Positions 25,349 to 34,504 of a stretch of 64,000 nt of DNA are shown one piece after another. The stretch's first letter is position 1. Every line of letters starts with the position of its first letter. The notes under the pieces are model-generated. The model worked only from the letters and a program-made list of their open reading frames with translations. It had not been told where the DNA came from and did no database searches. Source of the stretch: JBMOLL01 sp049325415. GTDB lineage: Bacteria; Bacteroidota; Bacteroidia; Bacteroidales; GCA-2748055. The stretch covers positions 3,225-67,224 of the forward strand of contig JBMOLL010000074.1 in the NCBI GenBank assembly GCA_049325415.1, read 5' to 3'. A program made the translations under genes and the position numbers.

Positions 25349-26317
25349 TTAAATCATGCCGAGATATTTACGGAACTGCTCCGGGTCGGTGTTAACGCCG
25401 TGCATCAGCTGCCACCCGCTGCCGGTCCTGAGGCGGTTGACCTTAGAAACCAGACGGAGGTAAAGATCCGCCAGAATCACATCGGGCGAGGAAACCGAAT
25501 CGAACATTTCGGGATCGAGTTCCCGGTTTTTTCCCTGGATCATGGTATGGTAGATCTGGGCTTTAAAGAACAGCTTTTCAGCTCTGCTCAGCTCATCACT
25601 GTCGCTGATAAAGTTATTCCACAGTTCTCCAAAGACTTCAAGTTTTTGCCTGTCGCGCTGGGAATTGCTGAAAGCGGCACCCGTGGTCTGATTCCCGTGA
25701 ATCCTGTAAAAATAACAGCACTCGCTGGTATGGGGTATGGCAGGGCAAAGCTGACCCATCCGCCAGAGGTAGTCCCAGTCTTCATAGGCAACCTGGTCCT
25801 CTCTCCACGGACCCAGTTCCTTCAGGAAATGCCTGTCGAAGAGAAAACCGGGTATTATGGTGAAAAAGCCCCTGACCATGGCCCGGTGCAGTGTCCATCT
25901 CGAAGGTAAGGGCCGGTACTGCAGGATCACATCCTGCTGTATCCAGGTCTGTCCGTCCCATGAGGCATGTACATAGGGACCGTAAACCGCGCCAGCACTC
26001 CGGTCTCTGAGCACCTTCATCTGAACCCTGAACTTATTGTTGGTCACCACATCATCGGAATCCATGAACTGGATGTATTTCCCGGTCGAGATCCTGAATC
26101 CGGCGTTCCGTGCAGCACCGGGGGTTCTGCCCGGATTGGGAACAAGGATCACCGAGTCACTGTAATGCTCCCGGAGATACTGCTGTGTACCATCGGTTGA
26201 ACCGCTGTCGACGACGATGATCTCCGAAGCACGGGTAGTCTGCTTCAGGATATTCTCCAGCGTCACCTTCAACAGGTCGAGACGGTTCAAGGTCGGGATG
26301 ATTACAGAGACCGACAT
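25349..26317 (-). CDS. GT2 glycosyltransferase
   Basis: A 322-residue GT-A enzyme. The start SVIIPTLNRLDLLKVTLENI, the VDSGSTDGTQQYL block, GAARNAGF and FMDSDDVV (the metal-binding DxD-type motif near residue 92) are clear. No membrane segment is predicted. It lies between two other GT2 genes with gaps of 2 and 4 bp, so it is part of one operon. Donor and acceptor are unknown. Confidence 0.9.
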   Translation of the reverse strand: MSVSVIIPTLNRLDLLKVTLENILKQTTRASEIIVVDSGSTDGTQQYLREHYSDSVILVPNPGRTPGAARNAGFRISTGKYIQFMDSDDVVTNNKFRVQMKVLRDRSAGAVYGPYVHASWDGQTWIQQDVILQYRPLPSRWTLHRAMVRGFFTIIPGFLFDRHFLKELGPWREDQVAYEDWDYLWRMGQLCPAIPHTSECCYFYRIHGNQTTGAAFSNSQRDRQKLEVFGELWNNFISDSDELSRAEKLFFKAQIYHTMIQGKNRELDPEMFDSVSSPDVILADLYLRLVSKVNRLRTGSGWQLMHGVNTDPEQFRKYLGMI

Positions 26318-26321
26318 CAGC

Positions 26322-27254
26322 TTAGCGGGTATTCAGCCAGTAGTTTTTTCGTCCGAACAGAAAGCGAAGCATTTGCCAGGCTTTCCTGTGATCGGCTTTG
26401 CGTCGCAGGGTCATGAGGTGAAGGGCCTTCACGAAGTAGAGGGACCAGGTATATACTGCACCTTTGTTCATTTGCACAGCCAGGTAGGTATTGGGGAATT
26501 TCCGGGTGAAATATTTTACCGACTCGTCGTTAAAATGAAGGCTGCTTCCTTCTTTGTGGATCACTTTAGCCTCCGGATAATAAAGGATCCTGTACCCGGC
26601 CCTGCCGATCTTCCAGCACCAGTCGATATCCTCGCCATACATAAAAAACCTGTCGGGCAGGGTGTTGCCCAGTTCTTCGAGTACCCGCCGACTGAAAAAG
26701 AAAAAGGTGCCCCACACCCAGTCGCAGAACACCTCTCCGAGGTGATCGAACTCATTCCCGAGGTAGAACAGGGCTCTTTCCTCCTTTGAGAATTTTCGGG
26801 TGATCCGGAAAAGTTCCATAAATTCTGCTCTGAGCGCTGGAAACCGTCCTGCAGGATGCTGCAGGCTGCCGTCAGGATTAAGCAGCATCGACGACAGCAC
26901 ACCGATATTGGTTCCGGCTTCCATTCTTTTCATGGCCCGACTGGCCGCGTCATTTACAAACTCGGTGTCGCTGTTTAGCAGGAGGATATACCTGCCCACA
27001 GACAGTTCGAGACCCTGGTTGACTGCCCTGGAGAACCCGGCATTGACGGTGTTCAGAATAAGTTTAATCCCCGGGAAAGCGGTTTCGAAAAAGTTGCTGT
27101 CGAAGGAGTCCGAGCAGTTATCGACAAGAATTACTTCGAACCTGTTTTCTTTTTCCTCGCGGTATACCGAACGGATGCAGGCTGCAGTAAGCTCCTGGGT
27201 ATTATAGTTGACGATAATGATGGAGATATCAATCCCCGAATCCTGACTGTACAT
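26322..27254 (-). CDS. GT2 glycosyltransferase, rhamnosyltransferase-like
   Basis: A GT-A enzyme of 310 residues from the ATG at 27254, or 324 from the ATG at 27296. The core has SIIIVNYNTQELTAACI, VDNCSD, NAGFSRAVNQG and LLLNSDTE, and the FMYGEDIDWCWKIGRAGY block common in rhamnosyltransferase-like GT2 proteins. The shorter start is preferred because it overlaps the upstream GT4 gene by only 26 bp rather than 68. It precedes the GT2 gene at 25349 by 4 bp. Confidence 0.87.
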   Translation of the reverse strand: MYSQDSGIDISIIIVNYNTQELTAACIRSVYREEKENRFEVILVDNCSDSFDSNFFETAFPGIKLILNTVNAGFSRAVNQGLELSVGRYILLLNSDTEFVNDAASRAMKRMEAGTNIGVLSSMLLNPDGSLQHPAGRFPALRAEFMELFRITRKFSKEERALFYLGNEFDHLGEVFCDWVWGTFFFFSRRVLEELGNTLPDRFFMYGEDIDWCWKIGRAGYRILYYPEAKVIHKEGSSLHFNDESVKYFTRKFPNTYLAVQMNKGAVYTWSLYFVKALHLMTLRRKADHRKAWQMLRFLFGRKNYWLNTR

Positions 27255-28410
27255 AGATGGTATCGCAGATTTGCCGGCATATCCGGTCATAATCATTTAC
27301 TTCTTTTACGCGGGATGCTGCGGCACGTCCCATCTCTGTGGCCAGACCCGGATCGGCAAGGCAGTGCCCGATCCTGTCGGCCGCTTCATCAAGATCCATA
27401 TAGGGTACAATGATTCCTTCCCCCTCCTGCAGAAATTCGGGAATGCCTCCCGTTCCTCTAAAGCAGACGACCACTTTCTCCAGTAAGCAGTTCTCGAGGG
27501 CAACCAGCGGAAAGGGGTCCTCCCTGGAACTTAAAATGAAAAAGTCGAACAGCCGGTAATAATCATACGGATTGGTTACCATCCCTGTAAAACGGAACCT
27601 GTCTTCCAGTCCGAGCAACTTGATATCATACAAAAGGCCCTGGTAAAATGCTTCAACACCCAGCCCGTTTTGTCCAACCCACACAAAAAGAAATTTCCTT
27701 CCGGGGTAGCGTGCAGAAAGTTTCCCGGCCAGTGCCACGAAAAGATCGGCCCCCTTGCGCCAGTCGGTATTCCCGGATCCGCCGATCACGACCGTATCCT
27801 TACCGATGCCCAGTTGCCGTTGCATCTCTTCAGGGTTTATTCCCTGTTGCATCCCTGGAATTACAAAGGGCGGGATCACCCGGATCCTTGCTTCTTCAAT
27901 TCCCGCCGCTTCCATAACTGCCTTTTTGACCCCTTCTGAAACAGCAATGAAGAAGGAACTATGCCTGCTTACCTGAAGCAGGTTGCGCTCGCCAAGGTTT
28001 CGAATCGTGTTCCCCAGTTCATGGACATGTGTGATCACCCGGGGATGACGGAGAAAGGTCAGAACCTCTCCGTTGGCAATGGTATTGGAATACACCAGTT
28101 CGAATTGCAGAGGCCGGATTCTGGCGCGTAACAGAGTTTCCCGAATAGACTTTACAATGTTTGTCCTGCCAAGCCGTCGTATAATGCGGCTGCCTATTCC
28201 TTTCCCGCCACTGCTTCCCTGCCAGATCCACACCGGACCGAGGGCCCTGAAATCATCGGCCAGCTCGCCGTCTTCCTTCAGCAAAAATGAAGGCGAGACC
28301 CGGGCATTTTCCACGAGCCAGCGGGCCAGGTGTAGCAGCACGAGCGGTGCCCCGGTCCTGGAAGCGTCGTGTGAAATCATGAGGATACGGGGAATTTTCC
28401 CGTTTTTCAT
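27229..28410 (-). CDS. GT4 glycosyltransferase
   Basis: A 393-residue GT-B enzyme from the ATG at 28410 (MKNGKIPRILMIS). This start forms an ATGA overlap with the stop of the DUF1919 gene (28407-28410), better than the in-frame start at 28434. The N-terminal domain has SHDASRTGAPLVLLHLA; the donor domain has GGSGNTDWRKGADLFV and EDPFPLVALENCLLEK. No membrane segment. It is in the middle of a coupled series; its acceptor is unknown. Confidence 0.87.
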   Translation of the reverse strand: MKNGKIPRILMISHDASRTGAPLVLLHLARWLVENARVSPSFLLKEDGELADDFRALGPVWIWQGSSGGKGIGSRIIRRLGRTNIVKSIRETLLRARIRPLQFELVYSNTIANGEVLTFLRHPRVITHVHELGNTIRNLGERNLLQVSRHSSFFIAVSEGVKKAVMEAAGIEEARIRVIPPFVIPGMQQGINPEEMQRQLGIGKDTVVIGGSGNTDWRKGADLFVALAGKLSARYPGRKFLFVWVGQNGLGVEAFYQGLLYDIKLLGLEDRFRFTGMVTNPYDYYRLFDFFILSSREDPFPLVALENCLLEKVVVCFRGTGGIPEFLQEGEGIIVPYMDLDEAADRIGHCLADPGLATEMGRAAASRVKEVNDYDRICRQICDTIYVQSGFGD

Positions 28411-29078
28411 TCGAAAATTGTTGTAAAGATCCACCTTTTCAGGTGGTATCGTTTAATTTTACCGGTATTCAGCCAGCCGATCAGGTCAAATCTGTTCAGC
28501 CATTCCTCCCCTTCGATGATATCGCCCAACTGCCCGTCGTTCCTGTATTTTCTGAAATATACAACACTGCTGAGATCCTTCCTTTTTTTCGAGGAGAAAA
28601 AGACCTTTCGCGAATACGGCAGCCTGTCGAAACGTTCCATATCTTCAGCTGTGCACCCGTCACGCTCCGACCCGATGATTAAAAGATTATCCGGATTGAA
28701 CCTGGCTTTCCGTTCATCCCATTTATCCTTCGCCTCGGCTGAACTGTGATAATGAATGAAGTGGATCTCCATATCTCCAATAATTCCCAGGGGATAATCC
28801 ACTTCATCCGGAAAAAGCCTTGATTTCCTGCTGAAAGTCATTTCCCCGGCAAAATACTGATCCGGATCTTCAAGAAAGCGGATATAGTCGGGATATGGAA
28901 TATACAGGTTGATCGTCGGGCTGAGGAATTTCATCCCCAGGTCGTGGTAGATTACTCCGGCAACACAGTTGTTGCAGAGAATGGTGAAATCAGAATTTGT
29001 AAGCCCGGAGTGATCAAAGCGCCATTTCAGCAGACGGCGGTAGAAATAACGGTAAATATTTTTGAGCAGGCGGATCAT
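28407..29078 (-). CDS. DUF1919 family protein (exopolysaccharide-locus protein)
   Basis: A 223-residue protein. Features matching DUF1919 are TILCNNCVAGVIYHDLG near the N-terminus, SPTINLYI, and the later FVDLSSVVYF-like segment (here KDLSSVVYFRKY). Members occur in exopolysaccharide and capsule loci of bacteria, but their reaction is not established; some annotations suggest acyl or glycosyl transfer. No signal peptide or membrane helix. It overlaps its two neighbours by 4 bp each (28407-28410, 29075-29078). Confidence 0.8.
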   Translation of the reverse strand: MIRLLKNIYRYFYRRLLKWRFDHSGLTNSDFTILCNNCVAGVIYHDLGMKFLSPTINLYIPYPDYIRFLEDPDQYFAGEMTFSRKSRLFPDEVDYPLGIIGDMEIHFIHYHSSAEAKDKWDERKARFNPDNLLIIGSERDGCTAEDMERFDRLPYSRKVFFSSKKRKDLSSVVYFRKYRNDGQLGDIIEGEEWLNRFDLIGWLNTGKIKRYHLKRWIFTTIFE

Positions 29079-29830
29079 CTGTTCATGATTTTGCGTTTCA
29101 GCCAGTGCCTGAGTCCCAAAGCCCCGCTCTCTTCACTATCGAATGCGGCCAGTTGCTCCGGGGTAAACAGTGCTTTCAGGGCCCTTTCCCTTTCCTCACG
29201 GATCAGTGCTTCATTCTTCCCGTTAAATGACAGCCCGCCTGTGTCGTAAACGGCAATGAAGCGGTCGATATGGCGGTAGGAGAAGGGATGGAAAGCGACC
29301 AGCCTGACGGTCCATTCCCAGTCGGAAACGATCCGGAAACCGGTATTGTACAACCCCACCCTGCTGAAGAGTTCTTTTCTGATGTAACTGGCCTGGTGCG
29401 GGATCACATATTTGAGGATATAGCGGGTGTCGAGTCGATCGGTATAACGGTATTCCTTCCAGCCTTCCTTCGTGTCAAGGTAAATATCCCCATAGATCAG
29501 ATCCTCTCCGCTGATCTCGCCACGCACCTCTTCCAGGGTTGTAGCCGTGGGAAAAATATCCCCCGAATTCATAAAAAGACAGTACTCGCCGCTGGCCAGT
29601 CCAATTCCCTTATTCATGGCTTCGTAGATCCCCCCGTCCTCTTCGCTCACAAAGTTGCTGATAATTGCTTCATTCTCACGTATGGTCTCCCTGCTTCCGT
29701 CAACAGAACCCCCGTCAATGACAATAAATTCAAAATCGCAGCCGGTCTGACTGCGAATGCTGTTAATCGTTTTCACCAGACCGGCGTTGTTGTTCTTGTT
29801 TACCGTAATTATGGAAAAGAATGGCTTCAA
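29075..29830 (-). CDS. GT2 glycosyltransferase with TTG start
   Basis: A 251-residue GT-A enzyme similar in length and pattern to the one at 13870-14625: SIITVNKNNAGLVKTI, VIDGGSVDGS, SEEDGGIYEAMNKGI and FMNSGDIF. The start is TTG at 29830, because the in-frame TGA of the upstream GT4 gene lies 3 bp before it and there is no internal ATG near the N-terminus. Translation probably relies on re-initiation after that stop. It overlaps DUF1919 by 4 bp. Confidence 0.86.
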   Translation of the reverse strand: MKPFFSIITVNKNNNAGLVKTINSIRSQTGCDFEFIVIDGGSVDGSRETIRENEAIISNFVSEEDGGIYEAMNKGIGLASGEYCLFMNSGDIFPTATTLEEVRGEISGEDLIYGDIYLDTKEGWKEYRYTDRLDTRYILKYVIPHQASYIRKELFSRVGLYNTGFRIVSDWEWTVRLVAFHPFSYRHIDRFIAVYDTGGLSFNGKNEALIREERERALKALFTPEQLAAFDSEESGALGLRHWLKRKIMNR

Positions 29831-29833
29831 GGA

Positions 29834-31108
29834 TCAGTAATTCAGGCAGGTGGAGGCGACTTCGCGGTACAGGTCAAGGTACTTGCCGGCTACCTTTCCG
29901 ATTTCGTATTGTGCGGCTTTCTGAGCGGCACTATTCTGCAATTTTGCCAGGATTTCAGCCGAACTGCAGCAGGATCCGATCGATAGCCGGAGATGCTCAC
30001 TGTCTTTCACTTCGGTGATATACCCATCCACGCCGTTTTCCACGATATCGGCAGCCCCACCGGAGGCAAAACCGGCAAAAGCCGCACCGCAGGCCATGGC
30101 TTCCAGAAAGGTCCGGCCAAAAGTTTCATACAGGGAGGGAAAAATAAAAACATCAGCGGCGTTATAGATCACCGAAAGGCTTTTCCTGTCGGATACCTTG
30201 CCGAAACTGTGATAATCCATCCCGGTAAATGGAACGGCGGATATATTGCCCACGATCAGCAGGAAATAATTTCCGGGATTCCCGAGTTGTTTCAGAGCCT
30301 CAAAAGCAAGGCCCGTGCCTTTGTATTCCGTTTCGAGAAACTCGGCCACCAGCAGAAGCGTAAAGCGGTTTTCGGGGATTCCGAGCAGACGTTTTGCCCC
30401 GGCTTTATCTTTCCGTGAAAACACCGACAGATCGACCCCATTGCTGATCTGGGTTAACGGGAAACGGCCAAATAATCCGCTGCGACTGGCCATGCCAGAT
30501 TCCCAGCTGCTCAGGGTCACGAGATGCAGCAAACCGGTCGGAACTCCGGCCAGAATCCGCTCCTTTTCCTTCCAGATCCGGTAGGATTGGTCCTTCGCCC
30601 TTTTTCCCGAAAGCATGGGACAGGAACCGCAGCCCGTCTCGTACCTGCGACACTCGTAGGTATAGTGGCAGCCACCGGTAAGGGGGTTCAGATCGGCCAG
30701 CCTCCAGATCACCGGGATCCTGCGGGCTTTTACATAGCTAAAAAATGCCCGGTAATCGATCATATCGCTGACCCAGTTCAGTACGATCAGATCGTAACCG
30801 TCTAACTGGGCCGTAAGCTCGGTGGTATAAGGCGCCCGGTGACCCGAGAAAAGCTCGTTTTTTCGCATAAACCGCCTGCTGATCCCCGCTTTTTCGAAGC
30901 GGATCCTTAATCCGTATAAAAATCGCCGGGCGCGCACAGTAAGCTTCCTGCTGTAGCGAAAACCCACGACCGAGGGATCGTTGCTGCGCCTGTCCTGCAC
31001 AAGCAAATCGGAACTGATCCCCATGGAGGAGATCTGGCGATGGATCTCGTAGAGCGACAGGGCCGCACCTCCCGAGATATCCCTGGTATTGATATGCAGG
31101 ACTTTCAT
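29834..31108 (-). CDS. GT4 glycosyltransferase with Cys-rich TGGCHY insert
   Basis: A 424-residue GT-B enzyme. The N-terminus MKVLHINTRDISGGAALSLY is followed by LTGGCHYTYEC, then GCGSCPML, four cysteines in the pattern of a possible metal site (about 145-170). The donor domain has ETFGRTFLEAMACG and GGAADIVENGVDG. It is a paralogue of the gene at 33218-34504. It overlaps the GT2 gene at 31105 by 4 bp. Confidence 0.88.
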   Translation of the reverse strand: MKVLHINTRDISGGAALSLYEIHRQISSMGISSDLLVQDRRSNDPSVVGFRYSRKLTVRARRFLYGLRIRFEKAGISRRFMRKNELFSGHRAPYTTELTAQLDGYDLIVLNWVSDMIDYRAFFSYVKARRIPVIWRLADLNPLTGGCHYTYECRRYETGCGSCPMLSGKRAKDQSYRIWKEKERILAGVPTGLLHLVTLSSWESGMASRSGLFGRFPLTQISNGVDLSVFSRKDKAGAKRLLGIPENRFTLLLVAEFLETEYKGTGLAFEALKQLGNPGNYFLLIVGNISAVPFTGMDYHSFGKVSDRKSLSVIYNAADVFIFPSLYETFGRTFLEAMACGAAFAGFASGGAADIVENGVDGYITEVKDSEHLRLSIGSCCSSAEILAKLQNSAAQKAAQYEIGKVAGKYLDLYREVASTCLNY

Positions 31109-32127
31109 TTTCTTCCCGTTCGGAGCAGGTAATAGCGGAAATAGAAGAGGATTCTCCGGAGGTTCAGATCCAGAAGAAACGAACCCAGGCTTTTTCTTTT
31201 TTTCTTCACGGTATCCAGGTATTCTGCCGAATATCCCATAATCCTTACGGCAGGAATGAGCTCCCTGATCAGATCGTGTTCCGTACCGGGTTCACGCTTG
31301 TTCTTCAACTGCCCGAAGATCCATTCCTGTTTCCCCAGGATCTCGGTGTAAACACTTTCACGGCTCAGGTTCCTCAGGCGTCCGGGATGATGCTGACGGT
31401 CGAGCCGGTAGAGTGCCTTTCCGTGTTCGTAATACCTTGAGAAAATATAACTCACTGTCATTTTAACCGGAGGGACATAATGTCTCACCCTCAGATCGTA
31501 AGAATAATAGATCCGTTTCCCTGCACTGTGGGCCCTCATCATCAGGTCGCTGTCTTCTCCATAACCGAATTTGTTTCCCATGGGCCCGATAGTTGTGTCG
31601 AAACCACCCAGTTCCTTCAGGACCGATGCCCTGAAGATCATGTTCGAGCCGGAAAGATAGCTACCTGTGTCGCCCGGGTACCAGCCCGTTTCCGTATGAT
31701 GGTGCCGGATCTCATATTCGTCCCTGAACCATTCGGGTTTGGGACTGAGGTAATAGGGAAAGATCGGTCCGCCCAGGGCATCCGGAGAAAATTCGCGGAT
31801 CAGCCTGGCAGCAGTCCGGATCCAGCCCGGTTCTGCCATGGCATCATCGTCGATAAAGGCAATATACTCCCCCCTGGCCCTCTGTATCCCCAGGTTTCTG
31901 GCAAAAGAGGCACCCGGACGATCTTCCGAGCAGGCAAGAAGAACACCCTGCGCGGTGTAATTTGCGAGGATCCCGGGAGTTTCGTCGGTAGAACAGTTAT
32001 CCACAACGATAAGTTCATAGATCCCGTCAACATCCTCAGAGGCCAGAACACTGTCGATTGCCTTTACCAGCAGTTCCTGCCTGTTAAAGGTTGCAATGAC
32101 TACGGAAATCAGTGGAAGTTCGCTCAT
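31105..32127 (-). CDS. GT2 glycosyltransferase
   Basis: A 340-residue GT-A enzyme with SVVIATFNRQELLVKAI, VDNCSTDETPGIL, GASFARNLGIQRARGEYIAF and the acidic FIDDDAMAEP motif. The middle part has GGFDTTIGPMGNKFGYGEDSDL, usual in WcaA-like GT2 proteins. Its basic C-terminus may sit on the membrane. It starts 1 bp after the stop of the GT2 gene at 32129 and overlaps the next GT4 gene by 4 bp. Confidence 0.89.
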   Translation of the reverse strand: MSELPLISVVIATFNRQELLVKAIDSVLASEDVDGIYELIVVDNCSTDETPGILANYTAQGVLLACSEDRPGASFARNLGIQRARGEYIAFIDDDAMAEPGWIRTAARLIREFSPDALGGPIFPYYLSPKPEWFRDEYEIRHHHTETGWYPGDTGSYLSGSNMIFRASVLKELGGFDTTIGPMGNKFGYGEDSDLMMRAHSAGKRIYYSYDLRVRHYVPPVKMTVSYIFSRYYEHGKALYRLDRQHHPGRLRNLSRESVYTEILGKQEWIFGQLKNKREPGTEHDLIRELIPAVRIMGYSAEYLDTVKKKRKSLGSFLLDLNLRRILFYFRYYLLRTGRK

Positions 32128-32128
32128 A

Positions 32129-33217
32129 TCAACTAAGTATCTTTTTCAAAAGGTGCTGCGGTAAAAGGAACACCCCTATTAATGTCTTTAAGAGATTCAG
32201 GTTAATTATAACATGGCCCCGGGCCAGGTAATGCCGGAGAGCAATCCGGCACTTGTCAAATTCGTGATTGAAATAAAAATGCCCGTAATTAATGTAGGAG
32301 AAGTGCGCAGCGACCCTTCCCGGCTTTGCCAGCGGGGAACAGTTTTCCTTTCGGATAAGTATCGGAATGACCCGGTCGATCCCTGCCTCCTCCTTCATAT
32401 ACTCCGTTACACAGCCCGGGGTCCCGCATATCTCTGCCAGGGAAAGCTCCAGGATCTTCCGTTCCAGTTCGAAGCGGGGATTTGCCTTTACCGTTTTGGA
32501 GTCGCCGTGCAAACGGAAACGTGTCAGGAATTGCCCGCATTTGCCTACCTTTTTCTGGCCGTTTGCCAGGAGATAGCGGACCCAGAATTCGGAATCCATG
32601 AGGTAGTGGTATTCTTCATTGACGGGGCCGTTAGCGAGAAAAGCAGATGTTCTCCAGAAAGTAGGTGGCTGATCGATATGTGCGGTAAGGATGGTGTCGA
32701 CCACTGAAGGACAGACGGTGGTTCCTTCTTTCGGGATGGTCCGGTCGGGATGATCATTTTCAAATACGGTCTCTTTTCCGGCACAGATATCCAGGTCAGG
32801 ATGATCCATAAAGAACCGGGCAACCGAGAAAAGCGCACCGGGCTCATACAGGTCGTCTGAATTGATCCAGTTCACAATCTCCCCCGAAACCCTGACCAGA
32901 CCCTTATTAATCGCTGAACTCTGTCCACTGTCGGGCTCGCTGATCCAGTAACTGATCCAGGGTTCATATTTTCTGATCATTTCCGGAGTCGGATCGGTAC
33001 TGGCCCCATCGATAATAATATATTCCAGATCGGGATAATTCTGTAGCAGCACGGAGCGGATAGTCTCCTCTATAAATTCACCCTGGTTGAAACTCGGGGT
33101 GATGATAGTGATCCGGGGATAGGTCCTGCTGCCCCGCTCCCCTTCGTCTGTCTCCACCGTCCATGGCCAGCCGGTTTTCCCGTTTGGCGGAGGTGGCAAT
33201 TTCTCCAGCAGCCCCAT
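32129..33217 (-). CDS. GT2 glycosyltransferase
   Basis: A 362-residue GT-A enzyme. An N-terminal extension of about 30 residues precedes RITIITPSFNQGEFIEETI; then IIDGASTDPTPEMI, SEPDSGQSSAINKGL and WINSDDLYEPG carry the substrate and metal motifs. A hydrophobic stretch close to the C-terminus (NLLKTLIGVFLLP) may anchor it. It directly abuts the GT4 gene at 33218 and the GT2 gene at 31105. Confidence 0.89.
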   Translation of the reverse strand: MGLLEKLPPPPNGKTGWPWTVETDEGERGSRTYPRITIITPSFNQGEFIEETIRSVLLQNYPDLEYIIIDGASTDPTPEMIRKYEPWISYWISEPDSGQSSAINKGLVRVSGEIVNWINSDDLYEPGALFSVARFFMDHPDLDICAGKETVFENDHPDRTIPKEGTTVCPSVVDTILTAHIDQPPTFWRTSAFLANGPVNEEYHYLMDSEFWVRYLLANGQKKVGKCGQFLTRFRLHGDSKTVKANPRFELERKILELSLAEICGTPGCVTEYMKEEAGIDRVIPILIRKENCSPLAKPGRVAAHFSYINYGHFYFNHEFDKCRIALRHYLARGHVIINLNLLKTLIGVFLLPQHLLKKILS

Positions 33218-34504
33218 TCAGCCGATTAAATTTTTATAGAGTTCGACATACGCTTCGGCCTGTCTCTTCAGGGTATATTTTTTCCTGGCATCTCTGCTGA
33301 TCTCTTCCCTGTTGAAAGACAGCTCATGAAAACAGCGCGTGATTGTTGCTGCAAGCGATGTGGCATCTGTTTTGCCGCAAAGCAGGCCGTTCACCCCGTC
33401 GCTGACCATATCGGGGATCCCCCCTATCCGGAAACCTGCAACCGGCGTACCGCAGCAAAGCGACTCCAGTACGGTATTCGGCAGGTTATCCTCAAGGGAT
33501 GGGATAACGAAAAGATCTGCAGCGGAGTAGGCCACACTCATCATCAGTTCATTATCGATCCGGCCCAGTTCAAAAACTCCGTCGGGTTTGGCCCCCGCTT
33601 CCGTTTTGCCGATAGCTGCAATAATGAAATCCCTGCTGCCGGGAAGTTCGCGGATCGCCTCCAGCAGAATACGGTAACCTTTCCGGCTGTTATGTACCGA
33701 ATCGGCGACAAACAGGAGTACCTTTTTCCCTTCCGGAAGTCCAAGCAGTTTAGCTGAATAGGAACGTTCCCGTGGCTGGAAATGATCGGTATCCAGTCCG
33801 TAGGGAATAAGAAAATGCGGTCGTCCGGAGAAAAGCAGACTGCTTTCCGATTGTTTGCCCAGCCAGGCGGATGGTGTAACAATGGTGAGGTTCCTGAACC
33901 TGGAGAGAGCTTCTTTTTTGATGTCAAACAATCGTGAGGAATATGCCGGATCGATGGTCCCATCAAGTTGCGGGCAGAGCTGACAGCTATCTGTGAAGCC
34001 CGGACAAGCCTGGTGGTAGTGACAACCACCGGTAAAGGCATTCATATCATGGAGGGTCCAGACAACCGGCTTGCCGATCCGTGAAAAAAAATCCGTGTAA
34101 TCCAGGAAACCCGCCACCCAGTGGAGGTTGATCAGATCAGCCTCCCTGCACAGGGGATGGGAGACTATATCCAATCCGCTCAGCGGGTTGGAGAACATCT
34201 CAAGCCCGGCGGGTCGGTTGAGCAGATAATCGTTATGGGAGAGAGCTTGCGGGGGAGTAAAAGCATGGATCCCGAACTCCCGGGCCAGGCGGTCTGTCTT
34301 GGCCCTGATCCTTGTACCCAGAGGCGCAGCAGCCGGTTCAAGATACGATGGAAAATACCGGTGGCACCCCGGAATGGAACCATCGCCAGGATCCAGTGTA
34401 AGGATTTTCGAGTCGATACCTGAGCCGAGCAGTCCGAGGTGCAGCCGGACTGCAGAATTGGCAGCACCGCCCTTCACAGACGACAACAAATGAAGTATTT
34501 TCAT
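33218..34504 (-). CDS. GT4 glycosyltransferase with Cys-rich TGGCHY insert
   Basis: A 428-residue GT-B enzyme, paralogous to 29834-31108. It begins MKILHLLSSVKGGAANSAVR and has FTGGCHYHQACPGF followed by CQLCPQLDG, again four cysteines, then the donor-domain blocks LIPYGLDTDHFQP and EDNLPNTVLESLCCGTPVAGF. It overlaps the methyltransferase upstream by 4 bp (34501-34504). Donor and acceptor are not known. Confidence 0.88.
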   Translation of the reverse strand: MKILHLLSSVKGGAANSAVRLHLGLLGSGIDSKILTLDPGDGSIPGCHRYFPSYLEPAAAPLGTRIRAKTDRLAREFGIHAFTPPQALSHNDYLLNRPAGLEMFSNPLSGLDIVSHPLCREADLINLHWVAGFLDYTDFFSRIGKPVVWTLHDMNAFTGGCHYHQACPGFTDSCQLCPQLDGTIDPAYSSRLFDIKKEALSRFRNLTIVTPSAWLGKQSESSLLFSGRPHFLIPYGLDTDHFQPRERSYSAKLLGLPEGKKVLLFVADSVHNSRKGYRILLEAIRELPGSRDFIIAAIGKTEAGAKPDGVFELGRIDNELMMSVAYSAADLFVIPSLEDNLPNTVLESLCCGTPVAGFRIGGIPDMVSDGVNGLLCGKTDATSLAATITRCFHELSFNREEISRDARKKYTLKRQAEAYVELYKNLIG

